The translations under genes and the position numbers were made by a program. A DNA stretch of 64,000 nucleotides, from positions 1,364,001-1,428,000 of the forward strand of contig NZ_JAFDSS010000001.1 of NCBI RefSeq assembly GCF_017831975.1. Reading direction: 5' to 3'. Origin of the DNA: Microbacterium terrae. GTDB taxonomy: Bacteria > Actinomycetota > Actinomycetes > Actinomycetales > Microbacteriaceae. The notes beneath the pieces were generated by a model, which saw nothing but the letters and a program-made list of their open reading frames with translations, ran no database searches and had not been told where the DNA came from. Position 1 is the stretch's first letter; every line of letters begins with the position of its first letter. Positions 18,391-26,316 of the stretch are shown here, one piece after another.

Positions 18391-20240
18391 TGGCGCGCAT
18401 CCGCCAGGCCGACGTCGAAGAGGTCAAATCGCGGACGAACATCGCCGATGTCATCGGCGAGCGGGTCGCCCTGAAGTCGGCGGGCGTCGGAGCGATGAAG
18501 GGTCTGTGCCCGTTCCATGACGAGCGGAGCCCGAGCTTCAACGTGCGCCCGCAGGCCGGCTTCTACCACTGCTTCGGCTGCGGCGAGTCCGGCGACGTGT
18601 ACTCGTTCCTGCGCAAGATGGACCACGTGTCGTTCCAGGAGGCGGTGGAGCGCCTCGCCGGCCGCATCGGCTTCGCCCTGCACTACGAAGACGGCGGGCC
18701 GGCGCCGGAGAACACCGGCCGCACCCGGCTGTATCAGGCCAACAGCGCCGCCGCGGAGTTCTTCCGCTCGCAGCTGCTCGCCCCCGAAGCCGACATCGCG
18801 CGCCGCTTCCTCGGCGACCGCGGCTTCGATGCCGGCGCAGCGGCGCACTTCGGGGTCGGCTACGCGCCCAAGGGGTGGTCGGGGATGCACAACGCGCTGC
18901 GCGCGCAGGGCTACAGCGACGAAGAGCTGAGCGCCGCGGGCCTCGTGTCTCAGGGCCAGCGCGGCGTCTACGACCGCTTCCGCGGGCGCGTCGTCTGGCC
19001 GATCCGCGACGTCACCGGGCAGGTCATCGGCTTCGGTGCGCGCCGCCTGTACGAAGACGACCAGGGCCCCAAATACCTGAACACGCCCGAGACGACGATC
19101 TACAAGAAGGCCCAGGTGCTGTACGGCCTCGACCTCGCCAAGCGCGACGTGTCGCGCGAGCATCGCGTCGTCGTGGTCGAGGGGTACACCGACGTCATGG
19201 CGTGCCATCTCGCCGGGATCACCACCGCGATCGCGACCTGCGGCACGGCATTCGGGTCGGACCACATCACGGTGCTCCGCCGGGTGATGGGCGACGATTC
19301 GACCGCCGGCGAGGTCGTCTTCACCTTCGACCCGGATGCCGCGGGGCAGAAGGCGGCGCTGCGCGCCTTCGCCGATGCCAAGCGCTTCAACGCCCAGACG
19401 TACGTGGCCACCGGCCCGGAGGGCCTGGACCCGTGCGACCTGCGCCTCGCGCGCGGCGACGGCGCCGTGCGCGCCCTCCTCGAGGGCAAGGTGCCGATGG
19501 TCGAGTTCGTGCTCGATCAGCGCATCGCCGGCTTCGACCTCGCGAGCGTCGAGGGTCGCGTCGGCGCGCTCCGCGCCTCCGCCCCCGTCGTCGCAGAACT
19601 GCGCGACGCGCTCCTGCAGCCGGAGTACATCCGCGTGCTCGCACGACGGCTCGGAATGGACACCGAGGACGTGCGCCGCGAGGTCGAACGGGCCGGTCGC
19701 AGCGCCGTACGCCGTGATGACGGTCCCGCGCCGAGCGCCGCCGGCGGCGACGAACCGGCTCCCGCGGTCCGCGTCTCGCTCGCTTCCCTCCCGCGCACCC
19801 CCGACGTCACCCTCGAACGCGATGCCCTGATGGGCTTCCTGCAGTTCGGCCACCGCCTCGACGGCGCCACCGTCGCCGGAGCCCTCGCACTCCCGTTCCG
19901 CCACCCCGCGCTCGAGGCGGTCCGCGCGGCGGTGTCGCAGGCCGCCGACATGCAGCGTCCCGGCTGGGCGGTCGATGCGATCGACCAGGTGCGGGAGCCG
20001 TATCGCTCCCTCGCTGCCGAGCTCCTCGCCGGCGATTTCCCCGCTCTGAGCGATGATGCCGCCGTCACCTCCGCCGGCGACCTCGCCCGGCGGCTCGCGA
20101 TCCGCGCGCTCGCGCAGGAGAAGAGCGAGCTGCTCGGCGCCATCCAGCGTGTTCCGGCGCAGTCCGAAGAAGGCATGCGCATCCGGGTGCGCCTGCGCGA
20201 ACTCGACGCCGAACGCGAACGGGTGCTCGCCGAAGCCTGA
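18390..20240 (+). CDS. dnaG: DNA primase DnaG
   Basis: RNA primase for lagging-strand and origin replication. The zinc-binding domain shows CPFHDERSPSF and CFGCGESGDVY; the central RNA polymerase domain holds GYAPKGWS and the TOPRIM motif VVVEGYTDVMA, with FDPDAAGQKAALRA as the metal-binding DxD region. The C-terminal DnaB-interaction part is present. The protein has 616 residues. ATG 18390 overlaps the dgt stop by one base. Long open frames in other phases exist but only this one carries the primase domains. Confidence 0.97.
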   Translation: MARIRQADVEEVKSRTNIADVIGERVALKSAGVGAMKGLCPFHDERSPSFNVRPQAGFYHCFGCGESGDVYSFLRKMDHVSFQEAVERLAGRIGFALHYEDGGPAPENTGRTRLYQANSAAAEFFRSQLLAPEADIARRFLGDRGFDAGAAAHFGVGYAPKGWSGMHNALRAQGYSDEELSAAGLVSQGQRGVYDRFRGRVVWPIRDVTGQVIGFGARRLYEDDQGPKYLNTPETTIYKKAQVLYGLDLAKRDVSREHRVVVVEGYTDVMACHLAGITTAIATCGTAFGSDHITVLRRVMGDDSTAGEVVFTFDPDAAGQKAALRAFADAKRFNAQTYVATGPEGLDPCDLRLARGDGAVRALLEGKVPMVEFVLDQRIAGFDLASVEGRVGALRASAPVVAELRDALLQPEYIRVLARRLGMDTEDVRREVERAGRSAVRRDDGPAPSAAGGDEPAPAVRVSLASLPRTPDVTLERDALMGFLQFGHRLDGATVAGALALPFRHPALEAVRAAVSQAADMQRPGWAVDAIDQVREPYRSLAAELLAGDFPALSDDAAVTSAGDLARRLAIRALAQEKSELLGAIQRVPAQSEEGMRIRVRLRELDAERERVLAEA

Positions 20241-20271
20241 ACCGCGCTGGCGCCGTCCTCGGCTTTCGAGG

Positions 20272-20277
20272 CAGGAT
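20272..20277 (+). promoter_or_regulatory. Candidate -10 (CAGGAT) of the ABC ATPase gene
   Basis: CAGGAT ends six bases before ATG 20284, with the key A and T in place. This could give a leaderless transcript independent of dnaG. An AGGATGAAG stretch could also serve as a weak ribosome binding site, so the call is tentative. Confidence 0.3.
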
Positions 20278-20283
20278 GAAGTC

Positions 20284-21072
20284 ATGCCCCATCGCCCCGC
20301 CGACGACGCCGCCATCCGCGTCGACGACCTCTCGATCGCCCGGTCCTCCCGCTCCGGTCCTCTCCAGCGGGTGGTCGACGGGGTGACGTTCACCCTCGCC
20401 GACGGCGGCGTGCTCGCCGTCATGGGGCCGACGGGCTCCGGCAAGTCGAGCCTCGTCGCCGTGCTCGCCGGCGAGAGCGGAGGAGGCCTCGCCGTCGTGG
20501 GTGGCGAGGCTCACGTCGCCGGCATCCGCGTCCGTCGTCCGGGGCGCGCCCACCGGCAGCTCACGTACTACACGGGGTACTTGCCCCAGGGCGCCGGCGC
20601 CCACCTGCCCGCACGGCTCACCGTGTCGGAGGTGATCGCCCAGCCGATCACCAGCCGCGATCGACGAGTCAACGCTCGTGCTCTCGAGGTGCGGGTCGCC
20701 ACGCTCCTCGACGAGCTGATGCTGCCGCTCGGAGCCGCCGCGAAGTACCCGTACGAGCTCAGTGCCGGCATGCGCCAGCGCGTCGCCCTCGCGCGCGCTC
20801 TCGTGCTGCAGCCGCGCATCCTCATCGCCGACGACCCCTTCGCCAACCTCGACGTCGAGGTGCGGCGTTGCGCGAAGGATGCGGTCCTGCGGAGGCGCGC
20901 AGATCTCGGCATGGCGGCGCTCATCGTGACCAACGATCGCGACGTCGTCGACGACCTCGACGCCGACGTGATGGTGATGCGCGGGAGCCACGTCGTGGCC
21001 TACGGTCGCAGCGTCGACGACCTGCTCTGGACGCCGAGCGCGGGCGAGAATCGCCGACTCGTGGCCGGCTGA
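20284..21072 (+). CDS. Lone ABC-type ATPase with altered catalytic residues
   Basis: A 262-residue ABC ATP-binding protein. Walker A is GPTGSGKSS at about residue 50, the Q-loop lies in YLPQGAGAH, and the signature motif reads ELSAGMRQRVALARAL. Walker B is ILIADDPFANLD: the position after the Walker B aspartate, normally the catalytic glutamate (ADEP), is aspartate. The switch histidine, normally in VTHD, is replaced by asparagine in LIVTNDRD. Both changes predict slow or absent ATP hydrolysis. No permease or binding protein gene lies nearby, so it may be a regulator or partner of a distant transporter. The transported substrate is unknown. Confidence 0.85.
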   Translation: MPHRPADDAAIRVDDLSIARSSRSGPLQRVVDGVTFTLADGGVLAVMGPTGSGKSSLVAVLAGESGGGLAVVGGEAHVAGIRVRRPGRAHRQLTYYTGYLPQGAGAHLPARLTVSEVIAQPITSRDRRVNARALEVRVATLLDELMLPLGAAAKYPYELSAGMRQRVALARALVLQPRILIADDPFANLDVEVRRCAKDAVLRRRADLGMAALIVTNDRDVVDDLDADVMVMRGSHVVAYGRSVDDLLWTPSAGENRRLVAG

Positions 21073-21136
21073 TGTCATGAGCACCCCCTGAGCTTTGCTA
21101 CTATTGACTGGTTGCCCGCGCGACAGCGCAGCACAT

Positions 21137-21209
21137 TCCTCCATAGCTCAATTGGCAGAGCAATCGGCTGTTAACCGATAGGTTCTTGGTTCGAGTCCAA
21201 GTGGGGGAG
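21137..21209 (+). tRNA. tRNA-Asn (anticodon GTT)
   Basis: A complete cloverleaf of 73 bases. The acceptor stem is TCCTCCA paired with TGGGGGA (one T-G wobble), the D-arm GCTC/GAGC, the anticodon stem ATCGG/CCGAT around loop CTGTTAA, and the T-arm CTTGG/CCAAG with loop TTCGAGT. The CCA end is not encoded. A possible -10 element TACTAT lies at 21099-21104 without a clear -35. Confidence 0.96.
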
Positions 21210-21211
21210 CG

Positions 21212-21243
21212 AAAGCCCCGGGGCTCCACCCCCGGGGCTTTTT
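21212..21243 (+). terminator. Intrinsic terminator of tRNA-Asn
   Basis: A perfect 12-base stem (AAAGCCCCGGGG / CCCCGGGGCTTT) with a 6-base loop followed by a run of five T residues. This is the clearest rho-independent terminator in the window. Confidence 0.93.
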
Positions 21244-21271
21244 CATTCGGCCCGCCGATTTCGAGGGATGC

Positions 21272-21949
21272 ATGACGGCTCGACGCGCTCGTACGACCAT
21301 CACCGCGGTCGAAGGCTCCGTTCCCCGGCCGGCGCCGATCCATCGCTCGGTTCCGCTGCTGATCGCTCTCGCCGTGTACGCCGCCGCGGTCGCCTGGGTG
21401 GGCATCTCGGTCGCCTTCGACCGGATGCCGCTCACCGTTCCGTTCGCGGTTCCGGCGCCGTGGGTGTTCCTGCTCCTCGTGCCGTCCGCGGCAGCGATCC
21501 TGCTCGCGCTGCGCGGAATCGTGCTGTGGTCCATCGTCGCGGCCGTGCTCGGGCTCGCGCTCGTCCTTCCGGGGGCGGCGGCATGCGTCGCGGTCGTCGT
21601 GGCGTCGTGGGTCGTCGCGCGCACACGCGGCCGCTGGGCCGCGCACGACCTCGACACCGTGCTCACCACGGCTGCGGAACGCGATCTGCCGGTGCTCGTC
21701 GTCGAGCACGTCGCAGGCGGCGCCCGGCGCCGGCGCGACGCACAGAGCATCCAGGTGCAGGTTCGCGACGTCGACTCCGGTGCTCTCGCCACGGCGCGCC
21801 TGTGGGGGACGACGACCGTGGGAACCCACCTCGTGCGTCAGGGGATGAACGTCATCGCCTCGGCGCCGCCCGGTGCGGAGGCGCACCTGCGCCGCTGGGT
21901 CGAGCGTCAGAACCGGGTCGCCGCGTCGACGGCGCACTCGCGCCCCTAG
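21272..21949 (+). CDS. Two- to four-pass membrane protein of unknown function
   Basis: A 225-residue protein with hydrophobic segments at about residues 27-48, 64-82 and 84-115, then a soluble C-terminal half of about 105 residues (from RTRGRWAAHDLDTV) likely in the cytoplasm, ending in a basic stretch. I recognise no domain. GAGGGA at 21263-21268 precedes ATG 21272 by three bases. Its TAG stop and the stop of the convergent def gene share the bases CTAG, so neither gene has room for a terminator between them. Confidence 0.72.
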   Translation: MTARRARTTITAVEGSVPRPAPIHRSVPLLIALAVYAAAVAWVGISVAFDRMPLTVPFAVPAPWVFLLLVPSAAAILLALRGIVLWSIVAAVLGLALVLPGAAACVAVVVASWVVARTRGRWAAHDLDTVLTTAAERDLPVLVVEHVAGGARRRRDAQSIQVQVRDVDSGALATARLWGTTTVGTHLVRQGMNVIASAPPGAEAHLRRWVERQNRVAASTAHSRP

Positions 21950-22512
21950 GCGTCGAGGTCGTCGACGCCCGGCATCCAGGAGCTCCCGGGCCGGCCCCAT
22001 CCGCGCTTGCGCGCGATCTTCTGCGCCGTCTTCCAGTCGCCGTCGCCGAGACGGTCGACGTAGATGATGCCGTCGAGGTGGTCGAACTCGTGCTGCATGA
22101 TCCGCGCGCGCCACCCGCTCACCTGGATGCTGACCGGGGCGCCGTCGAGATCGGTGCCGGTGACGAGCACCTCATCGGAGCGCCGCAGCGGGAACCGCTC
22201 GCCGGGGAACGACAGGCACCCCTCGGACTCCTCATCGGGGTCGGGTTCGCCCGGTTCGAGCGGGCGCATCCACAGCTGCGGGTTGATCAGGACGCCGCGC
22301 CAGGGCGCACCCTCATCGTCTTCGTACGTGTACGTGTAGATGCGCAACGCGACGCCGACCTGCGGCGCGGCGAGTCCGACGCCGGGCGCAGCATCCATCG
22401 TCTCGAACATGTCTGCGACGAGGGTGCGGATCTCGTCGTCGATCTGCGCGACGGGGGCGGCGGGAGCGTGAAGGACGGGATCGCCCATGATGCGAATCGG
22501 GAGAACAGCCAC
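21946..22512 (-). CDS. def: Peptide deformylase
   Basis: Removes the formyl group from nascent polypeptides. All three metal-site motifs are present: GVGLAAPQVG, EGCLSFPGE (cysteine ligand) and QHEFDHLDG (HExxH-type; here HEFDH). It has 188 residues. The GTG start at 22512 has TAGGCT exactly six bases upstream on the minus strand, which indicates a leaderless transcript. It converges on the membrane protein gene, with stop codons overlapping in CTAG at 21946-21949. Confidence 0.96.
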   Translation of the reverse strand: MAVLPIRIMGDPVLHAPAAPVAQIDDEIRTLVADMFETMDAAPGVGLAAPQVGVALRIYTYTYEDDEGAPWRGVLINPQLWMRPLEPGEPDPDEESEGCLSFPGERFPLRRSDEVLVTGTDLDGAPVSIQVSGWRARIMQHEFDHLDGIIYVDRLGDGDWKTAQKIARKRGWGRPGSSWMPGVDDLDA

Positions 22513-22518
22513 GCCTTG

Positions 22519-22524
22519 AGCCTA
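22519..22524 (-). promoter_or_regulatory. Leaderless -10 element of def (TAGGCT)
   Basis: TAGGCT on the minus strand, six bases before GTG 22512. It is divergent from a similar TAGGGT element of the DMT transporter gene 18 bases away. Confidence 0.55.
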
Positions 22525-22542
22525 TCGAGCGCGCGCGGCGGC

Positions 22543-22548
22543 TAGGGT
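22543..22548 (+). promoter_or_regulatory. Leaderless -10 element of the DMT transporter gene (TAGGGT)
   Basis: TAGGGT ends six bases before GTG 22555. No Shine-Dalgarno sequence lies between them. Confidence 0.52.
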
Positions 22549-22554
22549 CTTCAT

Positions 22555-23634
22555 GTGGTCTTGACCGGTGAGGTGCTCGAAGACGTCGGCGATCAGCTCG
22601 TCGGCGCCTTCCAGAATCCCGACATCCTGATCGGCATCCCGCTCGCCCTCGTCGGCGCGGTGTTCATGTCGTTCGGTGCGCAGTATCAGCACCGGGGCGT
22701 GACGAAGGTCGAGGCGATGAGCGGGTCCGCCGCGAGCGGCGGGCTCAGCCTCGCGCACCTCGGACGCCTGCTGAGCCGGCCGTCGTGGGTGATCGGCACG
22801 ATCATGCTGGGCCTCGCCATCGTCTGCCAGCTGACCGCGTTGTCGTTCGCGCCGCTCATCGTGGTGCAGCCGCTCGGCGCGATCTCGCTGGTGATCACGA
22901 CACTCCTCAACGCGCAGATCTCGGGGCACCGCCCGACGCGGCGATCCATCACGGCGATCTCGGCCTGCGTGGGCGGCATCTTCGTGTTCGTCACGATCGC
23001 TGCGCTGTTCGCGACCGAGAAGCCGGTGTCGAACCAGCAGGTCATCACGATCCTGCTGCTGCTCCTGCTCGTCACGATCGTCTTCACGGGTCTGTGGATC
23101 TGGCTGCGCGCGCGGATGGGAGCCCTGTTCTACATCTCGGCGGCGGGCGTGATCTATGGTTTCGTCGCCACCCTCGCGAAGGTCGTGATCTCGCGCATCC
23201 AGTCCGGCGACTTCGAATGGCTGACGCTGCTGTGCCTGTTCGCGCTCGTCGCCGCCACCATCGTGGGTGCGTACTTCGTGCAGACTGCGTACTCGTCGGG
23301 CCCGCCCGACCTCGTGATCGCCGGCCTGACGGTGATCGACCCCATCGTCGCCATCCTCATCGGCCTGTTCGTGCTGGGTGAGGCGACCGGCGCCCCGCTG
23401 TGGGCGTACATCGCGTTCGGTGTGCTCGGTGCGATCGCGATGTGGGGCGTGTACCAGCTGGGCCGCTACCACCCGCAGGTGCTCAGCGACAGCCAGGGAC
23501 TGCCCATCGAGCGGGGGAGCGGCGGTGACGCCTCGCACCCGATGACCGGGTCCATCCGCGTGCAGGAGGCCGTCGCGAAGGTCTGGCCCGATCCTCCCGT
23601 CAAAGACAAGGCCGACGAGGCGGAGAACCGCTGA
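22555..23634 (+). CDS. DMT-superfamily (EamA-like) membrane transporter
   Basis: A 359-residue integral membrane protein with about nine hydrophobic helices, in two halves, which fits the drug/metabolite transporter superfamily. Recognisable stretches include IPLALVGAVFMSFGAQYQHRG at the start and GLTVIDPIVAILIGLFVLGE in the second half, resembling the EamA repeat. The cytoplasmic C-terminus is soluble (about 45 residues). Magnesium-transporter-like NIPA proteins share this look (VxPLGAISLV), so magnesium is a possible substrate, but this is inference. Starts at GTG 22555, leaderless by its promoter spacing. Confidence 0.82.
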   Translation: MVLTGEVLEDVGDQLVGAFQNPDILIGIPLALVGAVFMSFGAQYQHRGVTKVEAMSGSAASGGLSLAHLGRLLSRPSWVIGTIMLGLAIVCQLTALSFAPLIVVQPLGAISLVITTLLNAQISGHRPTRRSITAISACVGGIFVFVTIAALFATEKPVSNQQVITILLLLLLVTIVFTGLWIWLRARMGALFYISAAGVIYGFVATLAKVVISRIQSGDFEWLTLLCLFALVAATIVGAYFVQTAYSSGPPDLVIAGLTVIDPIVAILIGLFVLGEATGAPLWAYIAFGVLGAIAMWGVYQLGRYHPQVLSDSQGLPIERGSGGDASHPMTGSIRVQEAVAKVWPDPPVKDKADEAENR

Positions 23635-23640
23635 AGCAGC

Positions 23641-23940
23641 TCAGTCGTCGAGGTCGATGACGATCGATCCGTCGTCGATGCTGCCTCCGTCGCCGGGGCT
23701 CGGAGCCGGTGCGGGCAGCTCGATCTGAGCCTCCCACTGGGCGTTCGCATCTTCGGCAGACGGCCTCCAGACGGCGTCGAAGCCCGACCCGATCCCGGCC
23801 AGGGCTCCGCCCGCAGAACCGGCCGTCTGACGACGCAGCTGGTCGCGCTTGAGCGCCGGGGCGCAGGCGACGAGCGTGATCGCCACGGCGCCCACAGCGC
23901 CGAGAATCGTCCACGCGATGGCATCCATGTCGTGAATCAT
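23641..23940 (-). CDS. Small membrane-anchored hypothetical protein
   Basis: A 99-residue protein with one hydrophobic helix near the N-terminus (AIAWTILGAVGAVAITLVACA), a short basic stretch (KRDQLRRQ) and an acidic, proline-rich C-terminus ending in DLDD. The topology is probably N-out with a cytoplasmic tail. No domain is recognised. ATG 23928 is an alternative start four residues later; neither has a ribosome binding site. It converges on the DMT transporter gene six bases from its stop. Confidence 0.6.
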   Translation of the reverse strand: MIHDMDAIAWTILGAVGAVAITLVACAPALKRDQLRRQTAGSAGGALAGIGSGFDAVWRPSAEDANAQWEAQIELPAPAPSPGDGGSIDDGSIVIDLDD

Positions 23941-23977
23941 CGCACAGCGCGCTCTGCCGGATGCCCCGCAGACGAGC

Positions 23978-24003
23978 GGAGGGCCGCCCGCAGGCGGCCC
24001 TCC
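23978..24003 (-). terminator. Hairpin downstream of the CAT tRNA
   Basis: A perfect 11-base stem (GGAGGGCCGCC / GGCGGCCCTCC) with a 4-base loop, six bases beyond the 3' end of the minus-strand tRNA. No U-run follows. Confidence 0.65.
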
Positions 24004-24009
24004 CGGGAG

Positions 24010-24083
24010 TAGGGCGGGTGGGACTTGAACCCACGATCGTCGGGTTATGAGCCCGCTGCCTTGACCAGCTTGGCCACCGCCCC
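24010..24083 (-). tRNA. tRNA with anticodon CAT (Met elongator or Ile2)
   Basis: A 74-base cloverleaf on the minus strand. Acceptor GGGGCGG pairs with CCGCCCT (first pair G-T), T-arm GTGGG/CCCAC with loop TTCAAGT, and anticodon loop CTCATAA. The acceptor begins with a paired base, which argues against the initiator tRNA. It does carry three G-C pairs next to the anticodon loop (GGG/CCC), which is often an initiator trait. It may be elongator tRNA-Met or the tRNA-Ile that is modified to lysidine; the sequence alone does not decide. The 3' CCA is not encoded. Confidence 0.9.
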
Positions 24084-24114
24084 GCGCACCGAGCCTATCT
24101 GCCCGGCGCAGGGC

Positions 24115-26103
24115 CTACATCGCGTCGCCGATGTAGGAGTACTTCACGAACACCTCGGGAGCGATGCCCGCCTCTTCGAGCACGCCCTGGACGGCACCCA
24201 TCATGTAGCTGTAGTCCCAGCCCATGTAGAGCCAGTGGCCGTCGTCGATGCGGTCCCAGTGACCCGTCCACGACTGCTCGGTGTACACCGGGCCTCCTCG
24301 GCGCGCGCTGTACGTCACCACGGCGTCGCGGTCGTCGGCCCACAGACGCTTGAACACGCGGTTGAAGAGGTACTTGAGATCGGGGACCTCCCAGTGCTCG
24401 CCCTGATACTCGACGTACGACCACTCCCGGTGCCATCCTGCGGGCCATCCCCGGCGGCGCACCGCATCGAGGATCGGTGTGAGCCCGTCGTCGTCGATAT
24501 GCGTGATCTGCGGGCGGCGCCAGGTCTCGGTGAACCGGCCGGTCAGCGCGGCGGTGCGTGCACCGATAGCCGCGGTGTTCCAGGTGGTCGTCTCTGCGAC
24601 GGCGGTCGTCAGGTCGACCGCGCTTCGCCGGTACAGCGCCTGCTTGACCGGGAACGGCGCATCGAAGGCCTGCAGGGCCAGCGGCTCCTCGATGAGCGTG
24701 AGGTTGCCGAGCGTCGGCGCGAGGGCGCGCAGGCTGTTCTGCTCGTCTTCGCTGAGGTCGGCCCAGGCGCGGGCGCCGTCGCCCGACCAGGCGTCGGACG
24801 GCGTGAGCGGCACGATGTGGTCCACATCGACGGATGCCGCCGCTTCGACCCCGGCGAGGCGCCCGAGAACGTATCGCGGGTGGGGGAGCGGCGAGAACTT
24901 CAGCGCGAGCGCCATTCGCTCGTCGGAGGGCATGATGCGCGCGGCGGCGACGACGAGCGCGTCGTGCCCCTCCGCGCGTGCCCGGCACAGCCGCGCGACC
25001 AGTCGGTCGACGGTGATCCCCGCCACGGCGCGTCGCAGCAGGAGGGACTGCACGAGTTCGAGGGTGTCGATGAGCTCGGCGCGCGGGATCCTGCCCCGCC
25101 GGTGCTCCTGATACGCCCGCATGGTGAGCGGGTGCATGGTCGATCCGAAGGCGGCGATCGCTGCGAGGTGACCGGCGATCTCGTCGTCACCTGCGCGGGC
25201 CGGATCGCGGAGGATGCCGTAGACCTCGGCGTAGTCGCGCCACGTCGACGCGTGGGCTTCGAGCGTCTCCACGGTGAGCATCGGGAAGACCTCGCGGAAG
25301 GTGTCGTAGACGCCACGCCGGCGCGCGTCGATCTCGCGCCCGGTCTCCATCACGAGGTACTGCCGCCAGAACTGCGCGATCGCCTCGCCCGTGCTGCGTT
25401 CGATCGGCAGCCAGAACTCCTCTTCGACGCGCCGCTGCTGCTCGGGAGTGAGCCCCATCAGCACGTAGTTGTGGATCAGCTCGTGATCGCGCAGCGGTTC
25501 ACCGGTGGAATTGAGGCTCTCGAAGATCTGCTGCGCGTTCGCACCGGCCCCGAGGGTGATCGCGACGTGCTCGAGCTTCTGCAGCCCCCGCCAGATGCGC
25601 GGCGCCTCGACGGCGCTGATCTGGCTGCGGAAGAAGGCGTAATTGTCGGCGAAGCGCGACTCCCGAGCGCCATCCACCCCGGGCACGTCCGACACCACGG
25701 ATTCGAAGACGTCGGCCCAGGCGGAGTGGGGGAGGAGCCGGGTGCGCGTGGGCTCGGAGACGAACAGCACCCGAGACAGTTCCCGGGCGAGATCGGGATC
25801 GCTCTCCTCGACCGTGTGGTGCAGGGCTGCCGCCATCAGCATGAGCGTGGTGATCCGCTGCTGACCGTCGATGAGCAGCAGGTCGGGACCGGCCCCCTGC
25901 GACGAGAGCACCGAGCCGATGAAGTGCATGCGGTGATCGTCGAGATCGGCGACCGCGCGGATGTCGCGAAGCAGCTGCTCGCACGCCCCGATGTCCCAGC
26001 GATACTGGCGCTGGTAGACGGGGACGACGATCCGCCCCGACCCGCCGGCGAGCCAGCCGATCGTGTTCACCGCGGTCGCGGCGACGTTCGTGGCAGTGAC
26101 CAT
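24115..26103 (-). CDS. GmrSD-type DUF262/DUF1524 protein (putative type IV restriction)
   Basis: A 662-residue protein that joins the two halves of GmrSD-like restriction enzymes. The N-terminal DUF262 (ParB/Srx-like) part has VPVYQRQYRW at about residue 27 and the DGQQR motif (IDGQQRITTL) at 79-83. The DUF1524 HNH nuclease is intact, with VDHIVPLTPSDAW and the downstream LGNLTLI. About 190 residues follow, whose Trp- and Tyr-rich end (GHWLYMGWDYSYMMG) I cannot assign. Family members cut modified phage DNA (GmrSD, BrxU) or sense phosphorothioate (SspE). It is solitary, 31 bases from the CAT tRNA. I use ATG 26103 (MVTATNVA); the frame is open to 26181. Confidence 0.85.
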   Translation of the reverse strand: MVTATNVAATAVNTIGWLAGGSGRIVVPVYQRQYRWDIGACEQLLRDIRAVADLDDHRMHFIGSVLSSQGAGPDLLLIDGQQRITTLMLMAAALHHTVEESDPDLARELSRVLFVSEPTRTRLLPHSAWADVFESVVSDVPGVDGARESRFADNYAFFRSQISAVEAPRIWRGLQKLEHVAITLGAGANAQQIFESLNSTGEPLRDHELIHNYVLMGLTPEQQRRVEEEFWLPIERSTGEAIAQFWRQYLVMETGREIDARRRGVYDTFREVFPMLTVETLEAHASTWRDYAEVYGILRDPARAGDDEIAGHLAAIAAFGSTMHPLTMRAYQEHRRGRIPRAELIDTLELVQSLLLRRAVAGITVDRLVARLCRARAEGHDALVVAAARIMPSDERMALALKFSPLPHPRYVLGRLAGVEAAASVDVDHIVPLTPSDAWSGDGARAWADLSEDEQNSLRALAPTLGNLTLIEEPLALQAFDAPFPVKQALYRRSAVDLTTAVAETTTWNTAAIGARTAALTGRFTETWRRPQITHIDDDGLTPILDAVRRRGWPAGWHREWSYVEYQGEHWEVPDLKYLFNRVFKRLWADDRDAVVTYSARRGGPVYTEQSWTGHWDRIDDGHWLYMGWDYSYMMGAVQGVLEEAGIAPEVFVKYSYIGDAM

Positions 26104-26249
26104 CGGGTGCGCTCGCCTCCCCAGGCTCTCGGATCGGGATGCCCATCGGGCACGCCTCGACGAGTTTAGACGACGCGTCACGTCAGCCCGGCGAGCACGA
26201 CGCGAGCATCCCGATATTCACGGCCCGCCCCTGTGGCCGCCTCGAGGCT

Positions 26250-26268
26250 CCAAGGTAGGCTTGCCTAA
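26250..26268 (+). promoter_or_regulatory. DtxR/IdeR-type iron box
   Basis: A 19-base site matching 13 of 19 positions of the consensus TTAGGTTAGGCTAACCTAA; the core AGGCTTGCCTAA is well kept. It contains TAGGCT at 26256-26261, which fits a -10 hexamer, so a bound repressor would block the promoter. It lies 48 bases before the oxygenase-like gene and about 150 bases from the divergent GmrSD gene. Confidence 0.6.
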
Positions 26269-26316
26269 GTCGAGCCTGTTAAAACGTGCTGGCTCACTGA
26301 CGAAAGGCAACCTGAC

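Noticed and set aside
24010..26181. A possible integrated element beside the CAT tRNA
   Set aside because: I found no integrase, no duplicated tRNA end and no shift in base composition; a single-gene gain remains possible.
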